64,000 nucleotides of DNA from Pirellulaceae bacterium (GCA_023382975.1 JAHDXO010000002.1:230489-294488); one strand, 5' to 3'; positions 46,190 through 55,162 are shown, numbered from the stretch's first letter. The notes: generated by a model not told the origin, from the letters alone. Program-made: numbers and translations.

Positions 46190-47347
46190 ATGAAATACGA
46201 AACCACTTCAGCGTTTGTCGAGCGGCCGCGGCGTTCCGGGTTCGCCGCGCATCTTGCAATCGTCGTTTCCCTGAGCATCGCGCTATTCGACGGCCTTGCA
46301 ACTCGTTCGGCTCCGGCCGCTCCGCCGACTGCCAAATGGCATCCGGGCCATTACGTTTTCGTCGGGCAAGGGCCCATCAGGCCGGAGCATCTGTTCGAGC
46401 ATTTCCGCGGCGTGCAGAAGCTGTACACGTGGTCGGATCTGGAGCCGGCCGAGGGACGCTACGATTTCTCGAAGATCCACGGCGATCTTGCCTTGCTCAA
46501 GCCGCACGGCAAACAACTGGTACTTCAAATCCAATACAAGGCGTTCGGCAAAGGACAGCGGCGGGTGCCGGACTACGTGCAGGGACCGGAATACGGTGGC
46601 GGCGTCTATTTGGCCAGCAGCGGATCGTTCGATCCGGTTCTGTGGAATGACCGAGTGGGCCAACGCATGGACGCACTGTTCGCGGCGTTGGGCGAAGAGT
46701 TCGATGGCCATGCGGGCGTCGAGGCCGTCGTGCTCCCCGAGACGTCGCCTTCCGCAGCGCTCGACAAACGGCCTCAACCGGGCGTCGAACCGTACACCGT
46801 GGCGATCTACGTCGCGGCGCTGAAGGACCGGATGGCGGCTCTGCGGCGTGCGTTTCCCCGCACGGTAATGATCCAGTACGCCAACTTCCCTCAAGCGGCT
46901 CTGCCGGAGCTGACAGCCTACATGAAGGAGATCGGCGTGGGACTCGGCGGACCGGACGTGTATCCGCGTCCTTCGAATCTGTCGGATCCCGAGCGAGGCG
47001 TCTACCGGCTGTACGCCCCGTTGGCGGGCGAGGTGCCGTTGGGCGCGGCCGTCCAGTCGCCCGACTATTCGGTGGCCAGTTGGAAACGCACGGCGGCGTT
47101 CAACCGCGGCCAGGACCGCAACAGCGTCGTGGTCACATTCGACGAAGAGCAGCCGATCCCGGTGCGCGAGCATCTGCAACTGGCCCAGGAGACGCTGAAG
47201 CTCAATTACCTGTTCTGGTCCGCACATCCGCCGCAGTGCCTGGAGAATGTCAAACGCATGCTGGCCGAGCCGGACTTGGCCCGCGACCCCGCCGGCGGAT
47301 TGGACGCCGAGTGCCCGACCAAGGCGTTCCTCGCGCCGTTGCAGTGA
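46190..47347 (+). CDS. Exported glycoside-hydrolase-like TIM-barrel protein
   Basis: 385 residues. An N-terminal hydrophobic segment (FAAHLAIVVSLSIALFDGLA) suggests export. The domain opens with YTWSDLEPAEGRYDFSKIHG near residue 80, the phrase used by retaining glycosidases of GH42/GH5-like clans after the first barrel strand, then KPHGKQLVLQIQYKAFG, EAVVLPETSPSA near 188 (a candidate acid/base Glu) and LGGPDVYPRPSNLSDP. No close family can be named and the nucleophile is not obvious, so it could be a carbohydrate-binding or inactive relative. It has no good ribosome site and no operon partner. Confidence 0.55.
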   Translation: MKYETTSAFVERPRRSGFAAHLAIVVSLSIALFDGLATRSAPAAPPTAKWHPGHYVFVGQGPIRPEHLFEHFRGVQKLYTWSDLEPAEGRYDFSKIHGDLALLKPHGKQLVLQIQYKAFGKGQRRVPDYVQGPEYGGGVYLASSGSFDPVLWNDRVGQRMDALFAALGEEFDGHAGVEAVVLPETSPSAALDKRPQPGVEPYTVAIYVAALKDRMAALRRAFPRTVMIQYANFPQAALPELTAYMKEIGVGLGGPDVYPRPSNLSDPERGVYRLYAPLAGEVPLGAAVQSPDYSVASWKRTAAFNRGQDRNSVVVTFDEEQPIPVREHLQLAQETLKLNYLFWSAHPPQCLENVKRMLAEPDLARDPAGGLDAECPTKAFLAPLQ

Positions 47348-47452
47348 CCGAATGGCGACAGCTCGCGATCGCCGCGGAGTAGCCACTGCCATCCGGCTCT
47401 TCTTTCGGTGACTACCAAGAGCGTTCCCCTCCGAAAAAATGCGGAACGCTCC

Positions 47453-47482
47453 TTGACGTGTCGATAGTTTACATATAAAGTA
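47453..47482 (+). promoter_or_regulatory. Promoter with overlapping operator-like palindrome before marR
   Basis: TTGACG (47453-47458) is followed by TATAAA (47474-47479, 15-base spacer) or TAAAGT (17-base spacer). The -10 is covered by TAGTTTACATATAAAGTA (47465-47482), an 18-base imperfect palindrome with 7 of 9 half-site positions matching. This is the expected shape of an autoregulatory MarR operator. Confidence 0.55.
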
Positions 47483-47517
47483 GTTGTGTGTGAATTGAAA
47501 TCCGCAGGAGCAAGAGC

Positions 47518-47994
47518 ATGACCAGCGGCCGTTTGCAGCGAGAACTCAAGAAGAGGCACCCGTTTGAATCGCCGGAACAGGAAGCCATGCTGAACATCCT
47601 GCGGACGAACGACCAGTTTCAAAACCGCTTTGGGCGGTTGTTCAGGGAATACGGCCTGACGTCCTCGCAGTACAACGTACTTCGCATCCTCCGCGGCGAA
47701 GGAAAGCCGATGCCTTGCTTGGAGGTCGCCGATCGCATGGTTCAGGTGGTCCCCGCGATCACTGGCCTGATCGACCGACTGGAAATGCAGGGTTTGGTGA
47801 GCAGAGAACGGTGCATGGAAGATCGTCGTGTCGTTCACGTCGAGATTACCGACAAGGCGCTGGAACTGCTGGGCGAGATGGACGAACCCGTCAACCAACT
47901 GCACAAGCAGTTGATCGGCCACTTGTCCCGCCCGGAACTGGAGACGCTGAGCCGCCTTTTGGAAAAAGCTCGCACAAGTGTTCAAGGGGGATAA
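47518..47994 (+). CDS. MarR-family transcriptional regulator
   Basis: 158 residues, normal for MarR. Helices around LTSSQYNVLRILRGEGKPMP and CLEVADRMVQVVPAITGLID form the winged helix-turn-helix, followed by the wing LVSRERCMEDRRVVHVEIT with its DRR signature. Such proteins repress their own operon and release on phenolic or oxidative ligands; a cysteine at CLEVADR and one at RCMEDRR could sense electrophiles. Start supported by GCAGGAGCAAGAGC. It leads a three-gene set with pirin and DoxX, 4 bases before the pirin start. Confidence 0.92.
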   Translation: MTSGRLQRELKKRHPFESPEQEAMLNILRTNDQFQNRFGRLFREYGLTSSQYNVLRILRGEGKPMPCLEVADRMVQVVPAITGLIDRLEMQGLVSRERCMEDRRVVHVEITDKALELLGEMDEPVNQLHKQLIGHLSRPELETLSRLLEKARTSVQGG

Positions 47995-47998
47995 GTCC

Positions 47999-48697
47999 GT
48001 GATCGACATTCGCAAAGCAGCAGACCGGGGTCACGCCAATCACGGGTGGCTCGACACCTACCATACGTTTTCGTTCGCGTCGTATCGCGATCCCCGGCAC
48101 ATGGGGTTTCGCGCGTTGCGGGTGATGAACGAAGACTTCATCCAGCCGGGGCAGGGATTTGGTACGCACCCGCACCACGATATGGAGATCGTGACCTACG
48201 TGCTGGAAGGAGCCTTGGAGCACAGGGACTCGATGGGCAACGGCGAAGTGCTGCGACCCGGCGAATTCCAACGCATGTCTGCCGGGACCGGAATCACGCA
48301 CAGCGAGTTCAATCCTTCGGACACCGAGCCAGTCCATCTGTACCAGATTTGGCTCTTCCCCGAACGCAAAGGGATCGAGCCGAGCTACGAGCAGCGGCGT
48401 TTCCCGGAAGTGGAACGACACAACCGTCTGCGGCTCGTGGCCTCGCGGGATGCTGCCGACGGCTCGTTGTCGATTCAGCAAGACGCCCGCATCTACCTGT
48501 CGAGTCTCGACGAGGGACGCCACGTTTTTCACCAACTGACGCCAGGTCGACATGCGTGGCTGCAGGTGCTGCGCGGATCGGTCACCCTCAACAACACGTC
48601 GCTGGAAGCGAGCGACGGCGCAGCGGTCAGCGGCGAGTACACGCTGGACATCGTCGCGAAGCGACCGGCTGAGATCATGCTGTTCGATCTCCAATAA
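47999..48697 (+). CDS. Pirin-family bicupin (YhhW-like)
   Basis: 232 residues from GTG 47999, preceded by AAGGGGGATAAGTCC; a GTG seven codons earlier would overlap marR. Homologues start at this VIDIRKA point. The N-terminal cupin keeps the metal ligands in FGTHPHHDMEIVTYVLEGAL and GTGITHSEFNPSD, as in YhhW and human pirin with quercetinase-type activity. It is metal-dependent and probably cytoplasmic, degrading or sensing flavonoid/quinone-like compounds. It lies 4 bases after marR and 35 before doxX, a common electrophile-stress arrangement. Confidence 0.92.
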   Translation: MIDIRKAADRGHANHGWLDTYHTFSFASYRDPRHMGFRALRVMNEDFIQPGQGFGTHPHHDMEIVTYVLEGALEHRDSMGNGEVLRPGEFQRMSAGTGITHSEFNPSDTEPVHLYQIWLFPERKGIEPSYEQRRFPEVERHNRLRLVASRDAADGSLSIQQDARIYLSSLDEGRHVFHQLTPGRHAWLQVLRGSVTLNNTSLEASDGAAVSGEYTLDIVAKRPAEIMLFDLQ

Positions 48698-48732
48698 CCC
48701 GTGAAACCAAAAGACCGAAGGGAGTTCCCGTC

Positions 48733-49173
48733 ATGCAGAATCCTGTCCGAGACCTTGCCACCGTGGCCGGCCGAGTGATGATCGCCACGATCTTCCTGAT
48801 GAGTGCGATCGGCAACAAGATCCCCAAGTTCGGCGATGTCGCAGGATACATGGCTTCCGAGGGGATTCCGCTGCCGCGACTAATGCTGGCCTGGGCGATC
48901 GTGTTCCTGATCGCCGGAAGCCTGTCCGTCATCGTCGGGTATAAGGCCCGAATCGGGGCGGGTTTGCTGTTCGTGTTCCTTGTACTTGCGACGTATTTCT
49001 TTCACGACTTCTGGAACTTCGAGGGGCAAGAACAGCAGACTCAGATGATTCAATTCATGAAAAACTTGTCGTTGATGGGGACGATGATGTTCCTGATGGC
49101 AAACGGCGCCGGGCCAATGAGTCTCGATACCCGGCCTAGCGGCAAGGTTTCCGAGCCGTTGCGAGCGTGTTGA
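48733..49173 (+). CDS. DoxX-family membrane protein
   Basis: 146 residues with four membrane helices: RVMIATIFLMSAIGNKI, LMLAWAIVFLIAGSLSVIVG, IGAGLLFVFLVLATYFFHDF and LSLMGTMMFLMANGAG. The patterns 'IFLMSAIGNKIPKFGD' and 'YFFHDFWNFEG' are typical of DoxX/YphA-like quinol-associated proteins. Start supported by AGGGAGTTCCCGTC. It ends the marR-pirin-doxX operon and probably acts in membrane redox stress. It converges with moaD, 7 bases away. Confidence 0.9.
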   Translation: MQNPVRDLATVAGRVMIATIFLMSAIGNKIPKFGDVAGYMASEGIPLPRLMLAWAIVFLIAGSLSVIVGYKARIGAGLLFVFLVLATYFFHDFWNFEGQEQQTQMIQFMKNLSLMGTMMFLMANGAGPMSLDTRPSGKVSEPLRAC

Positions 49174-49180
49174 GGATCGG

Positions 49181-49411
49181 TCATCCGCCGCCGACGGGCG
49201 GGAGGATGGTGAGTTCGTCGCCGGCGGCCAGGGGGCGGTTGAGGTCTCGCACCAATTGGCCGTTGAGCGTGACCAGTTGAACACTTTGGGGCGGAATCTG
49301 CAATCGCTCCAGCGCCGTGGTGACGGTCGCGTCCCCCGCCAGTTCCAACAGGCCGCCAGCGGGCGACTTCTCTTTGAACATGCCCATCAGTTTGACGCGT
49401 ACTTGATTCAT
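49181..49411 (-). CDS. moaD: MoaD/ThiS-like sulfur carrier of the aldehyde oxidoreductase operon
   Basis: 76 residues with the ubiquitin-like fold and the C-terminal diglycine (TILPPVGGG), which is adenylylated and thiocarboxylated to donate sulfur during molybdopterin synthesis. Core phrases are VRVKLMGMFKEKS, TALERLQIPP and LAAGDELTILPPVGGG. Start at ATG 49411 (MNQVRV). It follows the FAD subunit gene by 5 bases and closes the operon, as aorD does in Aromatoleum-type clusters. A dedicated carrier for the tungsten cofactor is inferred. Confidence 0.9.
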   Translation of the reverse strand: MNQVRVKLMGMFKEKSPAGGLLELAGDATVTTALERLQIPPQSVQLVTLNGQLVRDLNRPLAAGDELTILPPVGGG

Positions 49412-49416
49412 CGTTG

Positions 49417-50817
49417 TCACTTGGCCGCCTGTCCCGGTTTGGTGTCGACGAACACCAAATGCGACCGGTTTTCGGGAACGCTTGCCGGGGCGTTGCCGAA
49501 CCGGTATCGGCGGGCTCGGGTGGGGCGGCCCAGCAGTGTGGTGCCGACCAGTCTCTGCGCGACGCCGGCGGCGACGTAGGCGCGGCGGATATCGAACGGG
49601 TTCTCGCGCAAAAATCTCTTCCAGGGCCCCAGTGCCGTCTGGGTTTGCAGGATGCCTTTGACCATCCCGACATCGGTCAGCATGCCGACGTCGTGGGGAC
49701 GGCCGGCGAAGATGGCGCCGACCAACTGGTCGTCGCGCCACAGCAGCCTGCGGTACAGCCAACCCTGCGGGCTGCAGATGGTCATCGCTTCGGCCTGGGG
49801 ATCGTTCCAGTGGCCGAAACTGGTGCATTGCAGGCCGCAGACATCGACGACATTCATCAGCAGGCTGCCGGGGTAGCGCACCGCGTGTCCCGCCATGTTC
49901 GCGCCCGCGACTCGGCCGTGATCCACCGCGGTGGGCTGGATGGCATGGATCTGCTTCTCCGCATGGAACAGGACGGGCCCCTGCGCCACGTCACCGGCGG
50001 CGAAAATCCCCGGCACGCTCGTTTGCAGGTGGTGATCGACCAGGATCCCGTGTTCGATGGCGATGGCTGTGCCAGCGACCACGCCGACATTTGGCTTGAC
50101 GCCCGTCGCGACAATGACGATGTCGGCGGGGATCGACGAACCGTCTTGCAGTTGCACCAGTTTCTCGCCGTCGTTGCCGGGCAGAATCGCCTGGACGGTC
50201 GCCTGCGTATGCATGCCGACCCCGCGCGCGTCCAGCCAGGATTCGACCAACCCGGCGGCGCCCTCGTCCAGCATGCGCGGCAGCACTCGCGGTTCGCGTT
50301 CGATCACCGTCAGTTGCCAGCCTCGTTTGAACATGGCGTTCAGCACGATGAAGCCGACGAAGCCGGCGCCGATCAGTACGACGCGCGGCCGCGAGTTCCC
50401 TGCGGCGGCCAGCACGTGCCCGGCGTCGGCCAACGACCACAGCGGATGTACGCCCGGCAGATCCGCGCCGGGGAACGGCGCGTCCAACGGCGACGAGCCG
50501 GTGGCGATCAGCAGACGGTCGTAGGGCAGTCGCTGGCCGTTGTCCAGCGTGACCGATTGGCCTTGGTCGTCGATCTTCGCCACTCGGCGGCCGATGCGGG
50601 CGTCGACGTTCAGCCGCTGAAAGTACTCCGCGTCGCCGGTGTGCGTGTGCTCGCGCGGAACTTGGCCGCTCAGCCAGTAAGGCAAGGCCATTCGCGAATG
50701 GGCCGGTTCGTCGCAGACCAGTGTGATCTTCGCCTCGTCGGGCTCGAATTCCCGGATCGTCTCCGCGGCATTCGTCGCGGCGGGGCCGCCGCCGATGATC
50801 AGATGGTGTTTTGGCAT
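49417..50817 (-). CDS. aorC: FAD/NAD-dependent pyridine nucleotide-disulfide family oxidoreductase, AorC-like subunit
   Basis: 466 residues. The FAD Rossmann motif HLIIGGGPAATNAAETIREF is at residue 5, the second nucleotide site PRVVLIGAGFVGFIVLNAMF near 145 and the FAD-binding TSVPGIFAAGDVAQGPVLFH near 266. The C-terminal 110 residues (HWNDPQAEAMTICSPQGWLY and RRLLWRDDQLVGAIFAG) resemble NirB/nitrite reductase-like FAD proteins. It should pass electrons between NAD(H) and the ferredoxin subunit. It lies 64 bases after the tungsten subunit gene and 5 before moaD. The order matches aorABC(D) of Aromatoleum aromaticum, on which the symbol rests. Confidence 0.85.
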   Translation of the reverse strand: MPKHHLIIGGGPAATNAAETIREFEPDEAKITLVCDEPAHSRMALPYWLSGQVPREHTHTGDAEYFQRLNVDARIGRRVAKIDDQGQSVTLDNGQRLPYDRLLIATGSSPLDAPFPGADLPGVHPLWSLADAGHVLAAAGNSRPRVVLIGAGFVGFIVLNAMFKRGWQLTVIEREPRVLPRMLDEGAAGLVESWLDARGVGMHTQATVQAILPGNDGEKLVQLQDGSSIPADIVIVATGVKPNVGVVAGTAIAIEHGILVDHHLQTSVPGIFAAGDVAQGPVLFHAEKQIHAIQPTAVDHGRVAGANMAGHAVRYPGSLLMNVVDVCGLQCTSFGHWNDPQAEAMTICSPQGWLYRRLLWRDDQLVGAIFAGRPHDVGMLTDVGMVKGILQTQTALGPWKRFLRENPFDIRRAYVAAGVAQRLVGTTLLGRPTRARRYRFGNAPASVPENRSHLVFVDTKPGQAAK

Positions 50818-50881
50818 ACGTGTTCGTCCTTCTCGCTGAACATCATGGGTTCCGGTCTCGGCGAGACCGAGCCACGTGTGT

Positions 50882-52720
50882 CTACAGATTTTCCAGTCCC
50901 AGCTCGGCCAGTTTCTCGCGGGTCGGCGCGCCCTGCTCGTCCCAACCCCGCTCGCGGTAATAAGCCGTCAGCATGGCTTCGAGATTCACAGTGACACCGG
51001 CGGAGGGGCCGTCTTTGAAGGCCTCTTTCAGCAGACGTTGCGGCAGGGAATCGTCGGCCCGGCCCAGTCCGGCGCGCATGTTCCACAATCGTTCCAGGTT
51101 CCATGTCCGCTCGCCGATCCTGACGAAATCATCCATCGTGTACGCGACACCGGTCGCGGCGGCCGTGCAAGGAACGAACGTCTCCAGCGCTCCGCCCGCC
51201 GCGCCGGCAAACAGACAGACCCCGGTCGCGTCGTGAGCCGTCGTGCGGTTCTGTTCGTGGGCGACCCATTCGCCTTTGCCGTCGGGCGAGTGCGGATCGT
51301 ACCGGCCGCTGGTTTCGATCCCCGGCGTCCAGGCTCGGAGATGGCATCCGCCGCGGTTGCAGGTGGCATAGGCGACTCCCATCCCGTGGAAACCGCGAGG
51401 ATCGTAGGCGGGAAACTCCTGCCCCTTGCTGCCCATGAACAGTTCGGGGTGCTGGAACCGCGCGGTCATCCGCTTCGATCCCTCGGCCAGTTCGTCGCCG
51501 AAGCCCTCGCGGAACGCAGTCGCTTCGACCATCCGCACCAGGGCTTCGCTGGAACCGAACCGCAGCGGCAGTTCGACCATGTCGTCGGTGATGACACCGG
51601 TCTCGTACAGTTCCATGGCGGCCGCCAGCGTCGCGCCCATCGAGATCGGATCCAGGCCCAGATCGTTGCACATCCAGTTGGCCTTGATCACCGCGTCCAA
51701 GTCGCCGATCCCGCAATCGGCGCCGACCGCCCAGGCCGTTTCGTACTCCGGCCCTTCGCCGGCCATCTTCCAGTTGCGCGGGTGCATGTTGACCAGGTAC
51801 TTGTCCGAGTGTTCGCCCAGTCGCGTCACTCGCCCGCAGGCGATCGTACACGCGAAACAGGCTTTGTTGGCCACCAACCGCGTATCGGCGATTGTGCTGC
51901 CGTTCAAGTTCTCGTACTCGTCGAACTGGCCCTGCTGGAAATTACGGGTCGGCAAACCGCCCATCGATTGGGTCAGGTCGATCGTGGCGGCGGTCCCGAA
52001 CGCCGAAAACGACTTTCGCACGGGATGGTCTTCCATCTTGGCCCGCATCGCCCAGAGGGCCGTCATGAACGCTTCCGGGTCGGCGATCTCGACGCCGCCC
52101 GTCCCGCGCACCGCAATGGCCTTCAGGTTCTTGGACCCCATCACGGCGCCGACACCGCTGCGGCCGGCCGCGCGGTGCTTCTCGTTCATGATGCAGGCGA
52201 ACCGCACGAGTCTTTCGCCGGCCGGGCCGATCGAAGCGACCCGCAAGCCGGGAAGCCCCGTCTCTTCGCGAAGTCCGTCCTCGGTCTCCCACACGCCCTT
52301 GCCCCAGTACCGCGACGCATCGCGCAGCTCGACCTGGTCGTCGTAGATGTACAGGTAGCAGGGGTGCGGCGATTTGCCTTCGAGGATCAACAGGTCGTAG
52401 CCCGCGAACTTCAATTCGGGCCCCCAGTGGCCGCCGGAATTCGAGGTAGTGATCGCGTCCGTCAACGGCCCCTTGGTCACCACCATGTACCGAGCGCCGC
52501 AAGGCACCGGCGTGCCGGTCAGCGGCCCGGTGGCGAAGATCAGCTTGTTCGCCGGTGACAGCGGATCGATTGCCGGATCCATCTCGGCATACAGGTAGCG
52601 GTCTGCCAGACCGCGCCCCCCGATGTAGTCCCGCAGCCAGTCGGCTGGGATCGTTTCGACGGACGAGCGGCCTGTGGTCAAGTCCACTCGCAACAACTTG
52701 CCTTTCCAACCTTTGATCAT
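50882..52720 (-). CDS. aorB: Tungsten-dependent aldehyde:ferredoxin oxidoreductase large subunit
   Basis: 612 residues from ATG 52720, which has GGGGAG at good spacing (the ATG just before it, 52723, is too close). Oxidises aldehydes to acids or, with strong reductants, reduces acids, using a W-bis-molybdopterin and one [4Fe-4S] cluster. N-terminal phrases are GGRGLADRYLYAEMDP, ANKLIFATGPLTGTPVPCGA and TTSNSGGHWGPELKFAGYD. The cluster ligands C288, C291 and C295 (KACFACTIACGR) plus C502 (TGVCLF) are present, the first three at the positions known for the Pyrococcus furiosus enzyme. Cofactor-binding ARYMVVTKGPLTDA is intact. Gene order ferredoxin-AOR-FAD-MoaD argues for an Aromatoleum-like NAD-linked enzyme. 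Confidence 0.95.
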   Translation of the reverse strand: MIKGWKGKLLRVDLTTGRSSVETIPADWLRDYIGGRGLADRYLYAEMDPAIDPLSPANKLIFATGPLTGTPVPCGARYMVVTKGPLTDAITTSNSGGHWGPELKFAGYDLLILEGKSPHPCYLYIYDDQVELRDASRYWGKGVWETEDGLREETGLPGLRVASIGPAGERLVRFACIMNEKHRAAGRSGVGAVMGSKNLKAIAVRGTGGVEIADPEAFMTALWAMRAKMEDHPVRKSFSAFGTAATIDLTQSMGGLPTRNFQQGQFDEYENLNGSTIADTRLVANKACFACTIACGRVTRLGEHSDKYLVNMHPRNWKMAGEGPEYETAWAVGADCGIGDLDAVIKANWMCNDLGLDPISMGATLAAAMELYETGVITDDMVELPLRFGSSEALVRMVEATAFREGFGDELAEGSKRMTARFQHPELFMGSKGQEFPAYDPRGFHGMGVAYATCNRGGCHLRAWTPGIETSGRYDPHSPDGKGEWVAHEQNRTTAHDATGVCLFAGAAGGALETFVPCTAAATGVAYTMDDFVRIGERTWNLERLWNMRAGLGRADDSLPQRLLKEAFKDGPSAGVTVNLEAMLTAYYRERGWDEQGAPTREKLAELGLENL

Positions 52721-52752
52721 CATCGACTCCCCGGAGAATGGGACTGGCTCCG

Positions 52753-53241
52753 TCAGCGGGACGGCGAAATCGCTTCCAGGTAGTTGCGGTTGACTCGGTC
52801 TCCCCAGTCCGCGAACCACGCCCCCGGCTCGGGCAACTCGACGAACTCGATCGCAGCCGTCGGGCAGGCCGTCGCACAGGCCGGACGCCCGCCGCACAGA
52901 TTGCACTTGGACGCCTTGTCCGAATGAGGCAAGGTGAACACGGTGCCGAACGGGCAGGCGATCGTACACAGATGGCAACCGATGCAGAGCGATTCGATCA
53001 CCACCTTGGCGCCCGTCCGCTCGTCCACGCCGATCGCGTTCACCGGACAGGCCGTCATGCACCACGCTTCGTCGCACTGCAAACACGTCAGCGGCGCGTA
53101 GCTGGCCTCTTCGTCGAAGACGTTCACGCGAATCACACTTCGCGACGGAGCAAACGTACCGGTCTGCACCCAGGAACACGCCAGTTCGCACTGCATGCAC
53201 CCGGTACACTTCTCCGGCACGATGTTCAGCATCTTACCCAT
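52753..53241 (-). CDS. aorA: Polyferredoxin subunit (four [4Fe-4S] sites), AorA-like
   Basis: 162 residues from ATG 53241, after GAGGAGTGCGCG. Four cysteine groups are visible: KCTGCMQCELACSW, CLQCDEAWCMTACPVNAI, CIGCHLCTIACPFGTV and CNLCGGRPACATACPTAAI, enough for four [4Fe-4S] clusters. It resembles DMSO-reductase-type electron-transfer subunits. It stands first in the operon, 32 bases before the AOR gene, and would wire the tungsten subunit to the FAD/NAD subunit. No membrane anchor is present, so the complex should be cytoplasmic. Confidence 0.93.
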   Translation of the reverse strand: MGKMLNIVPEKCTGCMQCELACSWVQTGTFAPSRSVIRVNVFDEEASYAPLTCLQCDEAWCMTACPVNAIGVDERTGAKVVIESLCIGCHLCTIACPFGTVFTLPHSDKASKCNLCGGRPACATACPTAAIEFVELPEPGAWFADWGDRVNRNYLEAISPSR

Positions 53242-53499
53242 CGCGCACTCCTCGTGCGGGTTGACGAAACGAGAAACCGAGTCGGATAAGATCCGGCATC
53301 CGATGCCCGAATGTAGCAAACGGTTCGCAAGGATTCCAGTCAACCGCCCTGCGAATTCAGCAATGGGGCGGTGGCATGTCCGGTCCACTTCTTGCGGGAG
53401 CTGATTTAGAATAGAAGGGGCATTGGGCTGGATACGCACCGCGCGTTCTTGCCATTTCCTTGAAGACATCCGGGTCCAACTGACAAGTGAGCGACGGCC

Positions 53500-53820
53500 A
53501 TGCCAGATTCGATCGAAAAACTGAAAGCCATCGTCCGGGAACTTGAAACCGAATTGCACGGGCTGCCGACCCTCGACGAACAGGCAGCCGAGGTGCTGCA
53601 GGAGGCGATCCGGGAAATCCAGTCCGCACTGCTCTCGCGGCAGCAAGCAGCCGCGCGGCATGGCGAGACGGACTTGGCGGCGGAAGACGCTGAGACCGAG
53701 AGTTCCGGTTCCCTGACCGACCGGCTGAATCAGGCGGCACGCGAGTTCGAGGGCTCGCATCCGACACTGACCGGAATTCTCAGCCGCTTGATCGATGGCC
53801 TTGGCCAAATGGGGATTTAA
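53500..53820 (+). CDS. DUF4404 family protein
   Basis: 106 residues, mostly helical. It has the family layout: N-terminal helix (LKAIVRELETELHGLPTLDE), LQEAIREIQSALLSRQ, a variable acidic linker and the conserved end REFEGSHPTLTGILSRLIDG-LGQMGI. Function of the family is unknown. It ends 4 bases before the start of the Tat-exported oxidoreductase, so the pair is likely cotranscribed, but a functional link is not evident. Confidence 0.85.
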   Translation: MPDSIEKLKAIVRELETELHGLPTLDEQAAEVLQEAIREIQSALLSRQQAAARHGETDLAAEDAETESSGSLTDRLNQAAREFEGSHPTLTGILSRLIDGLGQMGI

Positions 53821-53826
53821 CTCGCC

Positions 53827-55152
53827 ATGACCAACACGGCAAAGCAACTTTCCCGGCGACGGTTCCTGCAAGGCACCGCGTCGCTGGCAACCGGTTCTCT
53901 AGCCTTGCCCTTGTTCCTGCCTGCCGGAGTTCTTGCCGGACCGGCCGGCCCCGGCGCCAACGACCGGATCGGCATCGGCTACATCGGGGCCGGTCGGCGA
54001 GCGAACCAGTTGATGGGCCTGCCGCCCGAGGGTTCAATCGTTGCCGTCGCCGACGTGGACCGGTCGCGAGCCGAAGCGGTCGCGGCGCGGCGCCAGTGCA
54101 ATGCCTATCAGGACTACCGTCGCTTGCTGGACGAAAAAGCAGTCGATGCGGTTTTTGTCGCCACACCGGACCACTGGCACGCCTTGCCCAGTATTCACGC
54201 TTGCCAGGCCGGCAAGGATGTCTATCTGGAAAAGCCGCTCTCGTTGACGATCCGCGAAGGACGCCAGTTGGTCACAGCGGCCCGCAAGTACGGCCGCGTC
54301 TTTCAGACGGGATCGCAACGGCGTTCGATGAGCGGCCACCGCCGCGGTTGCGAATTGGTCCGCAACGGCTTGGCGGGGAAGATTCATACCGTCGTCATCT
54401 TGAACTACCCCAGTCCCTGGGAATGCCGGTTTTCCGGACAATCGGTTCCTGACGGTCTGGACTGGGACGCATGGTGCGGCATGACCGAACCGGTTCCCTA
54501 CCACGCGGACATCTTCGTGCAACGGTCCAATCCGGGCTGGCTATCGCTGCGGCCGTACTCGGGGGGCGAGATGACCGGGACCGGGGCGCACGGCTTTGAC
54601 CAGATCCAGTGGGCGCTGGATCTAGACCACACGGGACCGGTCGAAATCTGGACGGAAGGCGGGCCGCTAGAACCGGTCGTGTACGAATCGCCGGAGAGCC
54701 GTGCCCGGGGCGACCGGCTTTGCAGTGCCGATCGCCGCGTTCGGATGAAGTACGCCAACGGCATCACGATCCGCCTGGAAGACAACGGTCCGGCGGCGGG
54801 CGGCGAGTTCATCGGCGATCTGGGCAAGATCCGCATCGGCAACAACACGGTCGACAGCAACCCGGTGGAACTGAGCCAGACACCGGCCGATCAACTGAAG
54901 CTCCGTCTGCCCTCGATCGACGACCACATCAAGAACTGGTTCGATTGCATCAAATCGCGCGAGCGGCCCATCGCCGACGTCGAGATCGGTCACCGCTCGG
55001 CGATTCTGTGTCATCTGGGCAACATCGCACGCTGGGTCGGCCGCCCGTTGCGCTGGGATCCGGAGAGCGAGACGTTTCCGGGAGACGAGCAAGCCAACGC
55101 GTACTTGGACCGCCCGCGACGCAAACCGTATGAACTGCCGGACCGGGTGTAG
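53827..55152 (+). CDS. Tat-exported Gfo/Idh/MocA-family oxidoreductase
   Basis: 441 residues. A clear twin-arginine signal (SRRRFLQGTASLATGSLALP) is followed by the NAD(P)-binding fold IGIGYIGAGRRANQLMGLP near residue 49 and the family phrases AVFVATPDHWHALPSIHACQ and AGKDVYLEKPLSLTIREGRQ with the catalytic-region EKP. C-terminal family domain near 135-420 (GGEMTGTGAHGFDQIQWAL). Tat export of cofactor-loaded Gfo/Idh/MocA enzymes is typical for planctomycetes and linked to sugar modification; substrate is unknown. Confidence 0.92.
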   Translation: MTNTAKQLSRRRFLQGTASLATGSLALPLFLPAGVLAGPAGPGANDRIGIGYIGAGRRANQLMGLPPEGSIVAVADVDRSRAEAVAARRQCNAYQDYRRLLDEKAVDAVFVATPDHWHALPSIHACQAGKDVYLEKPLSLTIREGRQLVTAARKYGRVFQTGSQRRSMSGHRRGCELVRNGLAGKIHTVVILNYPSPWECRFSGQSVPDGLDWDAWCGMTEPVPYHADIFVQRSNPGWLSLRPYSGGEMTGTGAHGFDQIQWALDLDHTGPVEIWTEGGPLEPVVYESPESRARGDRLCSADRRVRMKYANGITIRLEDNGPAAGGEFIGDLGKIRIGNNTVDSNPVELSQTPADQLKLRLPSIDDHIKNWFDCIKSRERPIADVEIGHRSAILCHLGNIARWVGRPLRWDPESETFPGDEQANAYLDRPRRKPYELPDRV

Positions 55153-55162
55153 TAGAGTTATC

